Shown here: positions 42,829-51,243 of the stretch, in pieces
Numbering within the stretch: position 1 is the first letter of the stretch
Layout: every line of letters begins with the position of its first letter
DNA from: Nitrospirota bacterium
GTDB lineage: Bacteria; Nitrospirota; Thermodesulfovibrionia; Thermodesulfovibrionales; UBA6898
Length of the DNA stretch: 64,000 bases
Assembly (NCBI GenBank): GCA_021783515.1
Contig: JAJXTV010000013.1
Span: 1 to 64,000, forward strand
Reading direction: 5' to 3'
Program-made: the position numbers and the translations under genes
Notes under the pieces: generated by a model
What the model was told of the DNA's origin: nothing
Seen by the model: the letters and a program-made list of their open reading frames with translations, nothing else
The model's database searches: none

Positions 42829-43170
42829 CTATTTGCCGAACATGTTCCCGAGTCCGCCCATTCCCGGGATCTGCAGGCCGCCCGTCAGCCTCGACATATC
42901 CTCGTTCACAAGGTCACGCCCTCTCCTGAGCGCCTCGTTCACCGCGGCGAGGACGAGGTCCTGGAGCATCTCGACGTCTTCGGGGTTTACCACGTCTTTC
43001 TCTATCCTGATCGAGACGACCTCTCCGGCGCCGCTCGCCACCACCGCGACCATCCCGCCGCCCGACGTCGCCTCGACCGTCTTTTTCTTCGCCTCCTCCT
43101 GCGCCCGCATCATCTCTTCCTGCAGTTTCTGCGCCTGGCGCATCAAATCTCCCAACATCTTCTTTGACAT
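42829..43170 (-). CDS. ybaB: YbaB/EbfC family nucleoid-associated protein
   Basis: 113-residue DNA-binding protein: LGDLMRQAQKLQEEMMRAQEE helix, VEATSGGGMVAVVASGAGEVVSIRI, DVEMLQDLVLAAVNEALRRGR, and a Gly/Met-rich tail (GLQIPGMGGLGNMFGK). ATG 43168-43170 follows GGAGG and begins just one base after the dnaX stop. Typical dnaX-ybaB-recR order. Confidence 0.96.
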   Translation of the reverse strand: MSKKMLGDLMRQAQKLQEEMMRAQEEAKKKTVEATSGGGMVAVVASGAGEVVSIRIEKDVVNPEDVEMLQDLVLAAVNEALRRGRDLVNEDMSRLTGGLQIPGMGGLGNMFGK

Positions 43171-43171
43171 G

Positions 43172-44911
43172 CTATCCTCCGTTCTGTGTAGTGTCACTGC
43201 CCTCGGCGGGGGTCACATCCACGATCCTTCCCTCGAAAAGCTCCAGCGCCTCCTTGATCAGGGGCTCGTCCCGCACCTTCTCCTTGAGGTCTTTCTTCCT
43301 CACGCTTTTCTTGTTCGCCGTCGCCAGTTTTATCCTGAGCTTTCTGCCGGCCTCTCCGGAAAGAATGCCCTCTACGGTCTTCAGTTCCTTTCTGATCGAT
43401 TCCTCAAAGAGCGCCTGACCTCCGTTGAGGGTAAGCAGAAGCTCTCCCCCCCGGATTTCCGCCTCCGCCTGCGCAAGCTTCGACGCAAGCCGGTGCTCCA
43501 CCTTCGAAAGCGTCCTTTGCCATATGTCCCGCTCGTCGTCCGCAGCCCCGCTTCCCGCCTCCCCGCTGTCGTCCGCGGCGGAGGCCTCGGCGGCGTCTTC
43601 TCCGGTCATCGTCCCCGCAGGCATCCCGACATCTTCGCCGTCCGCTTCTTCCGGCGGCTCCTCCGTTATCGCGACATCCTCCGTCTGCTGCTCCTGCGCA
43701 GCCGCCTCCGGCTTCGAACGAGATTCGACTTTCTCCCTCTTCGTTTCCGGAAGCTTCGTCCGCGCGGCAGGAGGCCGTCCGGCAAGGCGATTGATATTTT
43801 CGATAACTTCGCCTATCGGCTTCAGCGCGCTGAGGAAACTCGCCCTGATCAGCGCCATTTCGAAGGCAAGACGGGGAGACGAAGAACTCCTCACCTCGGC
43901 CTCCGACTTCATGATCTCCGAAAGCATCAGCGTCAGCTGTTCCTCCGAGGAAGCCGACACGATTTCAGCAACCGCCTCGATCTCTTCCGGGGCCATATCG
44001 AGCACCTCCTGCGGCTTCTTCAGAACACTCGCCACGAGAAGGTCCCGGAAAAACTGGGTCAGCTCTTTTGAAAAAGACCTGATGTCGGTCCCCTGTTCCA
44101 CGAGGTCCTCGACCGCCCCGAGTATCCCGGCCCTGTCGCCGTCGATGAGCGCCCGGGAGATCTTCGCCAGGAACCCGAAATCGGCGATGCCGAGAAGTCC
44201 CTTGACGCTCTCTTCGGTCACCTCCGCGGAAAAAGCCGACACCTGGTCGAGTATCGTGAGGGAGTCCCGCATGCTGCCGTCGGCGGCGCGCGCGACGAGT
44301 CCGAGCGCCGCAGGGGAAATACCAATCCCCTCCGCCTCCGCGATCCCTTTCAGCCTGCCCCTGATCACGTTGCTCGAGATCCTCCGAAAAGGCATATGCT
44401 GGCACCGGGAAAGCACGGTAGCGGGGATCTTCTTCATCTCGGTCGTCGCGAGGACGAAAATGACATGCGCCGGCGGCTCTTCCAGCGTCTTCAGCAGTGC
44501 GTTAAAAGCGGAGCCGGAAAGCATATGGACCTCGTCGATGATGTACACCTTGTATCTGCCGCCGGAGGGGGCGTACTTGACCCGTTCCCTGAGGTCCCTG
44601 ATATCATCGACGCTGTTATTTGACGCGCCGTCGATCTCGCTCACGTCGACGGAAGACCCGTCGGTGATCGCCGCGCAGGATGCGCAAACGCCGCACGGCG
44701 ACGGAGTCGGCCCTTCCTGGCAGTTGAGCGCCTTGGCGAGGATCCGCGCCGAAGACGTCTTTCCCACCCCGCGGGGACCCGAGAAGATGTAGGCGTGAGC
44801 GATCTTCCCCTGCGCGATCGCATTCTTCAGAATGCGCGTAATCGGCTCCTGGCCGACAAGGTCGTCAAACCCTTTCGGCCTCCATTTTCTTGCTAATACG
44901 AGGTAGCCCAT
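43172..44911 (-). CDS. dnaX: DNA polymerase III subunits gamma/tau
   Basis: Clamp-loader ATPase, 579 residues. Walker A GPRGVGKTSSARILA, zinc ligands CQEGPTPSPCGVCASC, Walker B KVYIIDEVHMLS, sensor FVLATTEMKKIPATVLSRC. A Glu/Ala-rich linker (about residues 395-465) leads to a tau-like C-terminal domain. I saw no obvious programmed-frameshift slippery run. Followed immediately by ybaB; the SRP RNA gene lies just upstream. Confidence 0.97.
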   Translation of the reverse strand: MGYLVLARKWRPKGFDDLVGQEPITRILKNAIAQGKIAHAYIFSGPRGVGKTSSARILAKALNCQEGPTPSPCGVCASCAAITDGSSVDVSEIDGASNNSVDDIRDLRERVKYAPSGGRYKVYIIDEVHMLSGSAFNALLKTLEEPPAHVIFVLATTEMKKIPATVLSRCQHMPFRRISSNVIRGRLKGIAEAEGIGISPAALGLVARAADGSMRDSLTILDQVSAFSAEVTEESVKGLLGIADFGFLAKISRALIDGDRAGILGAVEDLVEQGTDIRSFSKELTQFFRDLLVASVLKKPQEVLDMAPEEIEAVAEIVSASSEEQLTLMLSEIMKSEAEVRSSSSPRLAFEMALIRASFLSALKPIGEVIENINRLAGRPPAARTKLPETKREKVESRSKPEAAAQEQQTEDVAITEEPPEEADGEDVGMPAGTMTGEDAAEASAADDSGEAGSGAADDERDIWQRTLSKVEHRLASKLAQAEAEIRGGELLLTLNGGQALFEESIRKELKTVEGILSGEAGRKLRIKLATANKKSVRKKDLKEKVRDEPLIKEALELFEGRIVDVTPAEGSDTTQNGG

Positions 44912-45007
44912 ATCCGGAAACTGCGCGTGAGACAGAACGGATGCGGATTAAGCCCGTCATCTCCTCCCGTTCTTTGTCCCCGGCAATGCGTCCTTTTTGC
45001 AGCCCGC

Positions 45008-45103
45008 GAGCGACTTGCTGCGGCACACAGAAAAAAATGCTTATCGCTGCTTCCTTCCGGACCTGACGAGATTCACACCTTTCTGTTGCGCAGGGCCGCC
45101 CGT
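45008..45103 (-). ncRNA. ffs: Signal recognition particle RNA, small bacterial type (4.5S)
   Basis: The minus strand carries the universal SRP hairpin GTCAGGTCCGGAAGGAAGCAGC in order (GGTCCGGAAGG tetraloop region), flanked by arms that pair: CTGCGCAACAG on the 5' side with CTGTGTGCCGCAG on the 3' side. About 100 nucleotides without an Alu domain. Located just upstream of dnaX as in many bacteria. Ends are approximate. Confidence 0.92.
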
Positions 45104-45127
45104 AGACTGCAAAAAAAACGCGCCCTC

Positions 45128-45157
45128 GTCATACTCCCCCTTCTTACGGAGTATGAC
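45128..45157. terminator. Perfect 10-bp inverted repeat between ompA-like gene and ffs
   Basis: GTCATACTCC (45128-45137) and GGAGTATGAC (45148-45157), 10-base loop. On the minus strand a T8 run follows nine bases after the stem, so it may terminate the upstream OmpA/response-regulator/kinase transcript; spacing is longer than ideal. It could also be a regulator site for ffs. Confidence 0.5.
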
Positions 45158-45221
45158 CCCGAGAAACAGTTTTTTATTTTAGCATATCTCCTCCGCCATT
45201 GGGCACTGTCCCGAGACCGGC

Positions 45222-45866
45222 CTAGTTCACGTATTTCCTCAAGCGCTGAAGTACCTCGATATGAAGCTGCTCGCTCGGCACGATCCTGAACTCTATTCTG
45301 TTCTCCTCGCCCGTCCCGGGAGCTGCCGGCATGGACGCCGACGCAAAGTAAGGCGCGTATCTCCCTTGCAGAAGGGGCTCGGCATTGTACAGCGCCTCGA
45401 GGACCTTTTCCGCCCGCGCCTCCGACGCCAGCCTCATCTGACCGTTCGCCCGCGTGTCTTCGCCCAAAGGGTACCGGGCCAGGACCAGCACCATATCCGA
45501 GTGAGAACGGAGGTAATCGTTGTCCAGCGTCGAAAGAAGCACCCTGCCCAGTTTCTTCATCACCTGGGAGGAGGAAGCGTCCGGGCGCCCGTCCCTGGGG
45601 AAAAGCACGGCGGTATCGACGACGATCGAGCCCATCGCAAATCTGATCCCCCGGATGCCGGCCGGACCGAACTCTTTCTTCAGCAGGGAGTTGATCGCAT
45701 CGGTAAATTCGCTTCTCGGCTGCGATATGGCGAGCGCGGGCTCGAGAAACCGCTGGATCTTCACCGCTCGATAATAGAGGAGCCCTCCCAGAAACATGAC
45801 CCCCGCAAGCATGACCATCATGAGCGGACCCGGCGGCAGGATACATCTCCTCAATCCGCTCCTCAT
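45222..45866 (-). CDS. OmpA/MotB-like envelope protein
   Basis: 214 residues: N-terminal membrane helix (MMVMLAGVMFLGGLLYY), a short linker, then an OmpA-like peptidoglycan-binding fold: RFAMGSIVVDTAVLFPRDGRPD, LRSHSDMVLVLARYPLGEDTRANGQMRLASEARAEKVLEAL (the TDxxG...NxxLSxxRA motif in altered form), ENRIEFRIVPS. Start ATG overlaps the response-regulator stop (TGATG), so it belongs to the same operon. Probably anchors to the cell wall from the inner membrane. Confidence 0.8.
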   Translation of the reverse strand: MRSGLRRCILPPGPLMMVMLAGVMFLGGLLYYRAVKIQRFLEPALAISQPRSEFTDAINSLLKKEFGPAGIRGIRFAMGSIVVDTAVLFPRDGRPDASSSQVMKKLGRVLLSTLDNDYLRSHSDMVLVLARYPLGEDTRANGQMRLASEARAEKVLEALYNAEPLLQGRYAPYFASASMPAAPGTGEENRIEFRIVPSEQLHIEVLQRLRKYVN

Positions 45867-46753
45867 CAGAACCTAGCCTCGAGCAGCCGCAGGCTCTTGA
45901 CGGCCGAGTCGAAATCCTGCTCCGACATCTGGCTGGGATGATGGATGGCCTTGTTTCTGAGTCTCAGCACCTGCTGGAAGAGTCCCTTCTTGAACTCTCC
46001 GATGCGATGGGTCCTCTCCAGTTCCTTCAGGCACTCATAGAGCCCCGGAGAGGAATGCCCGAGCACCTTCTTCGTAAACGTCCGCAGCCGGGTCTCCAGG
46101 TGATGGCCGAGCACGAGTGACGCCACCACCGTCTCGCCTCTCCGGTAAAATTCCTTCGCCTGCTCCGCCGAGACGGCCCCCCTGAAGATATTGATATTCT
46201 CGCCCGACTCCGCCTCGCCGGGTGCCAGCTTCTGGATCCTCTGGTATACCTCGAGGCATTTGTCCAGTTCGTCCTTCTCAAGATAGGATTCGGCAAGGAG
46301 GAAGAGGTCCCTGATCTTGTCGGAAACGCCCTTCTGTCCCGACGCAAACGCATATGCCCGGCGCAGCGCCTCCTTCTTGTCGTCCTTCTTGTCGAGCACG
46401 TCGAAATGCCTCGCCCACCGCTTGCTTTTCAGGACGTTGTCTTTCGTGAACCTGAAGAGCCTTTCGGAGACCTCACCTTTGTTCAGCTTCCCGCTCACCA
46501 CAATGAGGTTGAGGGTAGGATAGCTCTCGAAGATCTCCGGCAGGTCGTCTATCCCTTCGTTCATGCGGTCGAACTCGATATCAAGCGTCATCAGGTCGAA
46601 CAGCTGGTTCTTCAGGATCTCCTTCGCCTGCTTCATGCTCACCGCCTCGTAAAAGCGCAGGTCCTCCTCCTCATGTCCGAGCGCCCGCTCGATCTCGAGC
46701 TTCAGGAGCTCACGGTCTTCATAGTCGTCGTCGGCGATCAGGACCTTAAACAT
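45866..46753 (-). CDS. Response regulator with TPR-like middle and HEPN-like C terminus
   Basis: 295 residues. Receiver domain: VLIADDDYEDRELL (acidic pair), TLDIEF (phospho-Asp) and VLKSKRW near its end. Then a helical segment with a TPR-like repeat (LFLLAESYLEKDELDKCLEVYQRIQKLAPGE) and a C-terminal helical bundle with LGHHLETRLRTFTKKVL and LRLRNKAIHHPSQMSEQDF, where RNKAIH fits the R-x4-H motif of HEPN domains. No DNA-binding output domain. Start ATG 46751-46753 overlaps the kinase gene by eight bases. The kinase upstream is the obvious partner; output may be RNA- or protein-directed (inference). Confidence 0.82.
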   Translation of the reverse strand: MFKVLIADDDYEDRELLKLEIERALGHEEEDLRFYEAVSMKQAKEILKNQLFDLMTLDIEFDRMNEGIDDLPEIFESYPTLNLIVVSGKLNKGEVSERLFRFTKDNVLKSKRWARHFDVLDKKDDKKEALRRAYAFASGQKGVSDKIRDLFLLAESYLEKDELDKCLEVYQRIQKLAPGEAESGENINIFRGAVSAEQAKEFYRRGETVVASLVLGHHLETRLRTFTKKVLGHSSPGLYECLKELERTHRIGEFKKGLFQQVLRLRNKAIHHPSQMSEQDFDSAVKSLRLLEARF

Positions 46754-47798
46754 ACAGCGACTCTTCCACATAGGGGAGATTGATAATAATTTCGGTGCCG
46801 CCCCCCGGCTTTGTATACTCTTTCCCGACCCTGATCTTACCGGCATGAAGACCGACCACATACTTGGCGAAATAGAGTCCTTCGCCCCATCCCCCCGCGG
46901 AACCTTTTCCCTTGTAAAAACAAAGGTCCGCCTGCAGGTCGTCCATCCCCTCCCCCTCGTCCCTGAACGAGAGGGAGACATACCTCCGAATTCCGTCGAA
47001 ATCGACCGCGCACACGATCCCGATGCGGGCGCGCTGCTGTTGCGGCTTCTTGTACTTGATAGCGTTATCGACAAGGTTCTCGAAGACCGTCCTCAGAAGG
47101 GTCTGGGAAGCGTATATCACCGGCGGCCTCATCTGCGGTTCCTTCCGGAAGGAGACCTCTGCCAGGTCGCCAAACTGCTGCGCCAGCGCCGAAAGCATCG
47201 CATTAAGATCGACCATCGTGAAATCCACAAGCCCTGCCTCCCGTTCGTCCGAAATCTTCTTGAAGATGTCGATGTCCGCAAAGAGCTTTTCGAATGTGCC
47301 GTCGATACGCGTTTTGGCGTCGTCGGGAAGGCCGGACAACAGATCGATCCTCCGTTTGATCCGCCCCAGGTTGTTCTTGAACTCGTGCCCGATCGTGGCC
47401 GAGATATACCGGATGAACTCATTTCTTCTCGCGATCTCGCGGTTCTTCAGCAGGAGGAGCCGGTTTTCGTGGGTCTTCCTCTGTCTCTGCTGATAGACGA
47501 GCGTCAGGTAGACGCTGAAAAGCGCAAAGGAACCCGCGAGCACCGCCAGCGAGTAGCCGGCCACGCGGTTTGAGGAATCCACGAGCCCCTGCATGATCGA
47601 AAGCCGCTCGCCCAAGGTGGAAGTGGGCGGGATCTTCCCGAGTCCCTTCCAGGGCATCAGCACCGGCAGGATGCGGTCGAAGGGGGGAAAGAACCGCTCA
47701 AAGTAAACCATGCCTGCGATGAGCCAGACGACCGCAGTGAGGAAAAGCATCGCGACATACCGCGCGAAGACGAAGGCGAAAGAGCGGGTCATACTCAA
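46746..47798 (-). CDS. Sensor histidine kinase
   Basis: 350 residues: helix 1 (FARYVAMLFLTAVVWLIAGM), a ~45-residue periplasmic loop, helix 2 (GYSLAVLAGSFALFSVYLTL), then HisKA with SATIGHEFKNNLGRIKRR and HATPase with ENLVDNAIKYKKP (N box), RDEGEGMDD and GGWGEGLYFAKYVV. The short periplasmic loop suggests membrane or envelope-stress sensing. It is the first of three overlapping genes (kinase, regulator, OmpA-like). Confidence 0.92.
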   Translation of the reverse strand: MSMTRSFAFVFARYVAMLFLTAVVWLIAGMVYFERFFPPFDRILPVLMPWKGLGKIPPTSTLGERLSIMQGLVDSSNRVAGYSLAVLAGSFALFSVYLTLVYQQRQRKTHENRLLLLKNREIARRNEFIRYISATIGHEFKNNLGRIKRRIDLLSGLPDDAKTRIDGTFEKLFADIDIFKKISDEREAGLVDFTMVDLNAMLSALAQQFGDLAEVSFRKEPQMRPPVIYASQTLLRTVFENLVDNAIKYKKPQQQRARIGIVCAVDFDGIRRYVSLSFRDEGEGMDDLQADLCFYKGKGSAGGWGEGLYFAKYVVGLHAGKIRVGKEYTKPGGGTEIIINLPYVEESLYV

Positions 47799-47800
47799 TT

Positions 47801-48883
47801 CTACCTAATAGCGGCGGGCTTTTTCATCCGGACGGGCAGCGCCCCCCCCGAAGGAGGCATCCCGCAGATCAGCCTCGCCAGTTTTACGTTCTTGTCATGC
47901 GCCAGAACGGACATCCTCAGCAGCGGGGCATCAGAGTCCTCTGCAGGGCGGTACTCGCGAACGATGAAGCCGGCCCTGAGCAGGCAGGAGGAAAACTGTT
48001 CGCACCACCCCTTAAATCCGAGAAGATATACATTGGCGTCCGAATCGAAAAAGGTGATGCGTCCGTCCCTCCCGAACGCCCGTGAGAGGAGGAGTTTTTC
48101 CTCGTCAAGCAAGCGCTTCACCTCTGTCTTATACGCCCCGTCGCTCAGCGCCGCTTTCGCCGCCTCGACCGAAAGCCTGTTCGGCGCGCTGCATCTTCTT
48201 GTCCTCATCCCGGCGATCGTCTCCGCCCCCGAGACCGCGTAGGCAAGCTCGAGCCCGGCCAGCCCGTAATAACTCGCGGTAGTGCGCAGTGTGGTGACAT
48301 TCTTTCCCTGCGCGGCGATTCCTTCCCGTCCGGTAAACTCCATGAGCGTTTCGTCGATGACGAGCTCCAGCTTCCCCTTGCCCGCCATGTCGCGCAGTCC
48401 CGTCAGCACGCCATCCCCGAGCAATCTTCCGGTCACCCGATCGGGATTCGATACGATCACCACGTCCGCCTCCCCGGCGGCCCTCATCAATTCGTCGGGC
48501 CCTGCGGCAAAAAAAGGGGCCTCCCCCGAAACGAGGTAACGCGGCTTTATCGACGCTCCCGGCGTCTCCTCGCCGTAGAGTCCCGGCAACGCACCCGCGA
48601 CCAGGACTTTTTTCGGCCCGCGGGATGCAAGGAGAGCTCCCGAAAGCTCCCTCAGCGAATTCGCAAAAAGGAGGCTCCCCGCAGGGACACCGTATTTCGA
48701 GAAGAAAAACCGTTCAAGCCTCCTCACGGCGTCGTCGGCAGAAACACCTATCTCCTTGATCGCCTTCCGCAGGGCTGTCTTGACCCTCCGAGAAGGGCCG
48801 AGGGGACATACTCCGGCGCTCACGTCGATGATCCTGCCCCTGCCCGCAACCGGCCTTCCGTTCGTCATCTCGTTGTCCTTCAA
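47801..48883 (-). CDS. Aminotransferase-fold protein lacking the PLP lysine (HisC/CobD-like)
   Basis: 360 residues with the fold-type I class of HisC/CobC: DVSAGVCPLGPS, VVIVSNPDRVTGRLL (NPxxPTG position), LVIDETLMEFTG (pyridine-N Asp) and LRTTASYYGLAGLELAYA. In active enzymes the last motif is TFSKxxGLAGLRxGY; here Lys is Ser204 and the phosphate-binding Arg is Glu. Thus it probably cannot hold PLP as a Schiff base. It could be a pseudoenzyme with a structural role. TTG 48883 after GGAGGAGAG is the likely start, with ATG 48868 an alternative. Only two bases separate it from the kinase gene, so the two are probably co-transcribed. Confidence 0.78.
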   Translation of the reverse strand: MKDNEMTNGRPVAGRGRIIDVSAGVCPLGPSRRVKTALRKAIKEIGVSADDAVRRLERFFFSKYGVPAGSLLFANSLRELSGALLASRGPKKVLVAGALPGLYGEETPGASIKPRYLVSGEAPFFAAGPDELMRAAGEADVVIVSNPDRVTGRLLGDGVLTGLRDMAGKGKLELVIDETLMEFTGREGIAAQGKNVTTLRTTASYYGLAGLELAYAVSGAETIAGMRTRRCSAPNRLSVEAAKAALSDGAYKTEVKRLLDEEKLLLSRAFGRDGRITFFDSDANVYLLGFKGWCEQFSSCLLRAGFIVREYRPAEDSDAPLLRMSVLAHDKNVKLARLICGMPPSGGALPVRMKKPAAIR

Positions 48884-48921
48884 CTCTCCTCCGTCCGTAA
48901 AGTGGAGTTATTATATCATCA

Positions 48922-49875
48922 ATGCCGCTCGGGGAATACGCCTGGAGCGGCCCGGCGGCCTTGATTAAGGGCTTCCCGTTCGCAGATAATAGAAACGAAC
49001 TGAAACCGATGGACGATATTCTCACTCAATTGGTCTCCCTCAACGCCAGCCTTCAGCGGCTGGCGGACTCGCTGGCGCCTGCGACTGATCCGGCGGTTTT
49101 CCGCGAATTCGAGGCCTGCCGCGTCTCTTCCCGAAACGGCGCCCTTATGGCAAGACAAATCGACCTGCCAGATCCGATCACCTTCGAAGAACTGAGGGGG
49201 ATCGACGACATCATCGCCGGTCTTCGCGGCAATACGGAGCAGTTTATTGCCGGGCTTCCCTGCAACAACGTGCTCCTCTACGGTCCGAGAGGAACAGGAA
49301 AGTCCTCTGCGGTAAAGGCGCTTTTCAACGAATACAGCGGCAGCGGGCTCAGGATGATCGAGATGCAGCGGGACGCCCTCGTGCATATCCTCGAGGTGGC
49401 CGAGATATTGGCCGGAAGGAAGGAGAAGTTCATCATCTACTGCGACGACCTCTCCTTCGAAGAAGACGAGAGGTCCTACCGGCAGATCAAGACGGTGCTC
49501 GAGGGAGGGCTCGAGATTCGCCCGTCTAACATGCTGATCTACGCCACGTCGAACCGGAGGCACCTGATGCCGGAGAAGACGGCCGAAAACGTCCCGGTCT
49601 TCGACGGGGGAGAATTGCACCCTGGCGAGGCGGTCGAGGAAAAACTCTCGCTGAGCGACCGGTTCGGCATAAGGTTCGGCTTTCCCCATTTCGTCGCCGA
49701 AACCTACCTGGAGATTATCGAAAATTACGCGTCGCTGAAGAAGATCAGAATGAACCGGAAGCAATTGCGGAATGAGGCGATGCAGTGGGCGCTCTCCCAC
49801 GGCAGCTACTCCGGCCGCACGGCCCGCCAGTTCATCGACGACCTGGAAGGGAGGATTCGGATCAGGAGGCGATAG
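48922..49875 (+). CDS. DUF815-type AAA+ ATPase
   Basis: 317 residues: Walker A VLLYGPRGTGKSSAVKAL, Walker B KFIIYCDDLSFEEDE, sensor-like MLIYATSNRRHLMPE, and the family segment EKLSLSDRFGIRFGFPHF followed by GRTARQFIDDL. DUF815 ATPases are cytosolic and of unknown target. The first ATG lacks a ribosome site; ATG 49009 (start of MDDILTQLVSL) is an alternative giving 288 residues. Divergent from the aminotransferase-like gene. Confidence 0.88.
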   Translation: MPLGEYAWSGPAALIKGFPFADNRNELKPMDDILTQLVSLNASLQRLADSLAPATDPAVFREFEACRVSSRNGALMARQIDLPDPITFEELRGIDDIIAGLRGNTEQFIAGLPCNNVLLYGPRGTGKSSAVKALFNEYSGSGLRMIEMQRDALVHILEVAEILAGRKEKFIIYCDDLSFEEDERSYRQIKTVLEGGLEIRPSNMLIYATSNRRHLMPEKTAENVPVFDGGELHPGEAVEEKLSLSDRFGIRFGFPHFVAETYLEIIENYASLKKIRMNRKQLRNEAMQWALSHGSYSGRTARQFIDDLEGRIRIRRR

Positions 49876-49936
49876 CTCATCTTCTCCGTGAACGTACGAC
49901 AGGGCGGCTCCCCGGCCGGCAGGCAGAGAGAAAACG

Positions 49937-50398
49937 CTACTCCTTCACCTCGAAGATAAACGATATCTCCACGGGCGAATTAAGAGGGAGAATATTCACT
50001 CCGACGGCGGTCCGCGCATGTCTGCCGGACTCTCCGAAAACCTCGAAGAGGAAATCGGAGGCTCCGTTGACGACCTTCGGCTGGTCGGTGAATTCTCCGG
50101 CGGACGAGACATATCCTTCGACCTTGACACAGCGGACCACCTTGTCGAGCCCGCCGATCGCCGACTTCAGCACAGTAAGGCCGTTTATCGCGGCGACTTT
50201 GGCGAGTTCGGCAGCCTCCTCGAGAGAGACAGTCTCCCCCACCCTTCCGGTCTTCATCAACTTCCCCTCCCGCATCGGCAGCATCCCGCTCAGATAGACG
50301 AGGTTCCCCGCCCTCACAAACGGCACATAGGAGCCGAGTGGTTTCGGGACTTCAGGCAAGGCAATGCCGAGTGATTGAAGTTTTTCATCAGGTGTCAT
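49937..50398 (-). CDS. ridA: RidA family protein (enamine/imine deaminase type)
   Basis: 153 residues from ATG 50396-50398, which follows GGAGG. Family motifs PLGSYVPFVRAGNLVYLSGMLPM, AAINGLTVLKSAIGGLDKVVRCVKVEGYVSSAGEF and GRHARTAVGVNILPLNSPVEISFIFEV, the last with the key Arg. It is of the longer RidA subgroup (YjgH/TdcF-like). Such enzymes hydrolyse reactive 2-aminoacrylate-type intermediates of amino acid metabolism. Confidence 0.92.
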   Translation of the reverse strand: MTPDEKLQSLGIALPEVPKPLGSYVPFVRAGNLVYLSGMLPMREGKLMKTGRVGETVSLEEAAELAKVAAINGLTVLKSAIGGLDKVVRCVKVEGYVSSAGEFTDQPKVVNGASDFLFEVFGESGRHARTAVGVNILPLNSPVEISFIFEVKE

Positions 50399-50721
50399 AG
50401 ATCCTCCTGTGTTTCTCCCGCGTGATATGGACAACCATCACAATTTACTCTCCAGTTGCATACATATCGTCACGGAGGCGAGGAGGGCGGTCCGAAAAGC
50501 CTTTCGTAGCGATTCCTTGGCGCATCGGAAGCCACGTCCAAAGTCCCTGACCGGGACATAACTTTTCGTGAAGTCCTGTCTTCTCGACGCCATGCCCCAT
50601 CAAATTCTATCGCACCAGAAAGGATGTGAGGGACACCCTCCATGCCGGTTTATCCCGGCGCACCAATGTTAGGGGTTATGGCCTTTTACAGTATGTTCGC
50701 CTTCTCCTAACGCACCGAATC
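50399..50721 (+). other. Intergenic region with dispersed repeat
   Basis: About 320 bases between ridA and the leuD stop codon with no credible gene. It contains a GCCGG/CCGGC hairpin near 50643-50660 and copy C of the dispersed repeat. Confidence 0.5.
50674..50713 (-). repeat. Dispersed repeat, copy C (diverged)
   Basis: Minus strand reads GGAGAAGGCGAACATACTG then TAAAAGGCCATAACC, matching copies A and B at most positions. Flanked by GTTAGG/CCTAAC inverted hexamers (about 50669-50674 and 50705-50710) and placed just downstream of leuD. Confidence 0.7.
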
Positions 50722-51243
50722 TCAATACTTCGCGTCGGCGAAATCGACCCATCCTCCGGCCTCGACGAGCGCCTTGTCGAAGCCCGAGATCGGATAATCG
50801 AAGGTCTCCTTCCCCTTCGCCGATTCTATCGTCAGCCTGTCGTTCTTGAAGTCGACCGAGATCTTCGCCCCGCCGCGATGGGCGAACAGCTTCTCTATCG
50901 TCTCCCCGGGCAGTTCTATCGCGAGCATTCCGCAGTTGAACATATTCTGCCTGAATATCCGCGCATAGCTCGACGCAATCACGACGTTGATGTCGTTTAC
51001 CTCGAAGACCCACGGCGCATGCTCCCTGGACGAGCCGCAGCCGAAATTCGCCCTCGTCACGATCACCCCGGCCTCCTTCGCCTCCGGCGAACGGGGATCG
51101 AACCCTTCGAGTTTGAGATCTTCGAGCATGTGCGGCTTCAACGCCTCCTTCGAAATCTCGGTAAGGTACTTCGCAGGTATTATCTCGTCCGTGTTGATGT
51201 CGGACCTGTCGAGAAAGAGGACCTTGCCTCCGAACTCCTTCAT
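50722..51243 (-). CDS. leuD: 3-isopropylmalate dehydratase small subunit
   Basis: 173 residues: DRSDINTDEIIPAKYLT, RANFGCGSSREHAPW and SSYARIFRQNMFNCGMLAIELP are the swivel-domain motifs of LeuD/aconitase small subunits. Start at ATG 51241-51243 overlaps the leuC stop (ATGA). Forms the heterodimer with LeuC. Confidence 0.95.
   Translation of the reverse strand: MKEFGGKVLFLDRSDINTDEIIPAKYLTEISKEALKPHMLEDLKLEGFDPRSPEAKEAGVIVTRANFGCGSSREHAPWVFEVNDINVVIASSYARIFRQNMFNCGMLAIELPGETIEKLFAHRGGAKISVDFKNDRLTIESAKGKETFDYPISGFDKALVEAGGWVDFADAKY

Noticed and set aside
43425-44792. 455-codon Ser-rich plus-strand frame
   Set aside because: Antisense to dnaX, whose domains are unambiguous.
45866-47074. Extended frame upstream of the response regulator
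   Set aside because: The first ~107 codons lie inside the kinase gene in another frame; the receiver domain clearly starts at ATG 46753.
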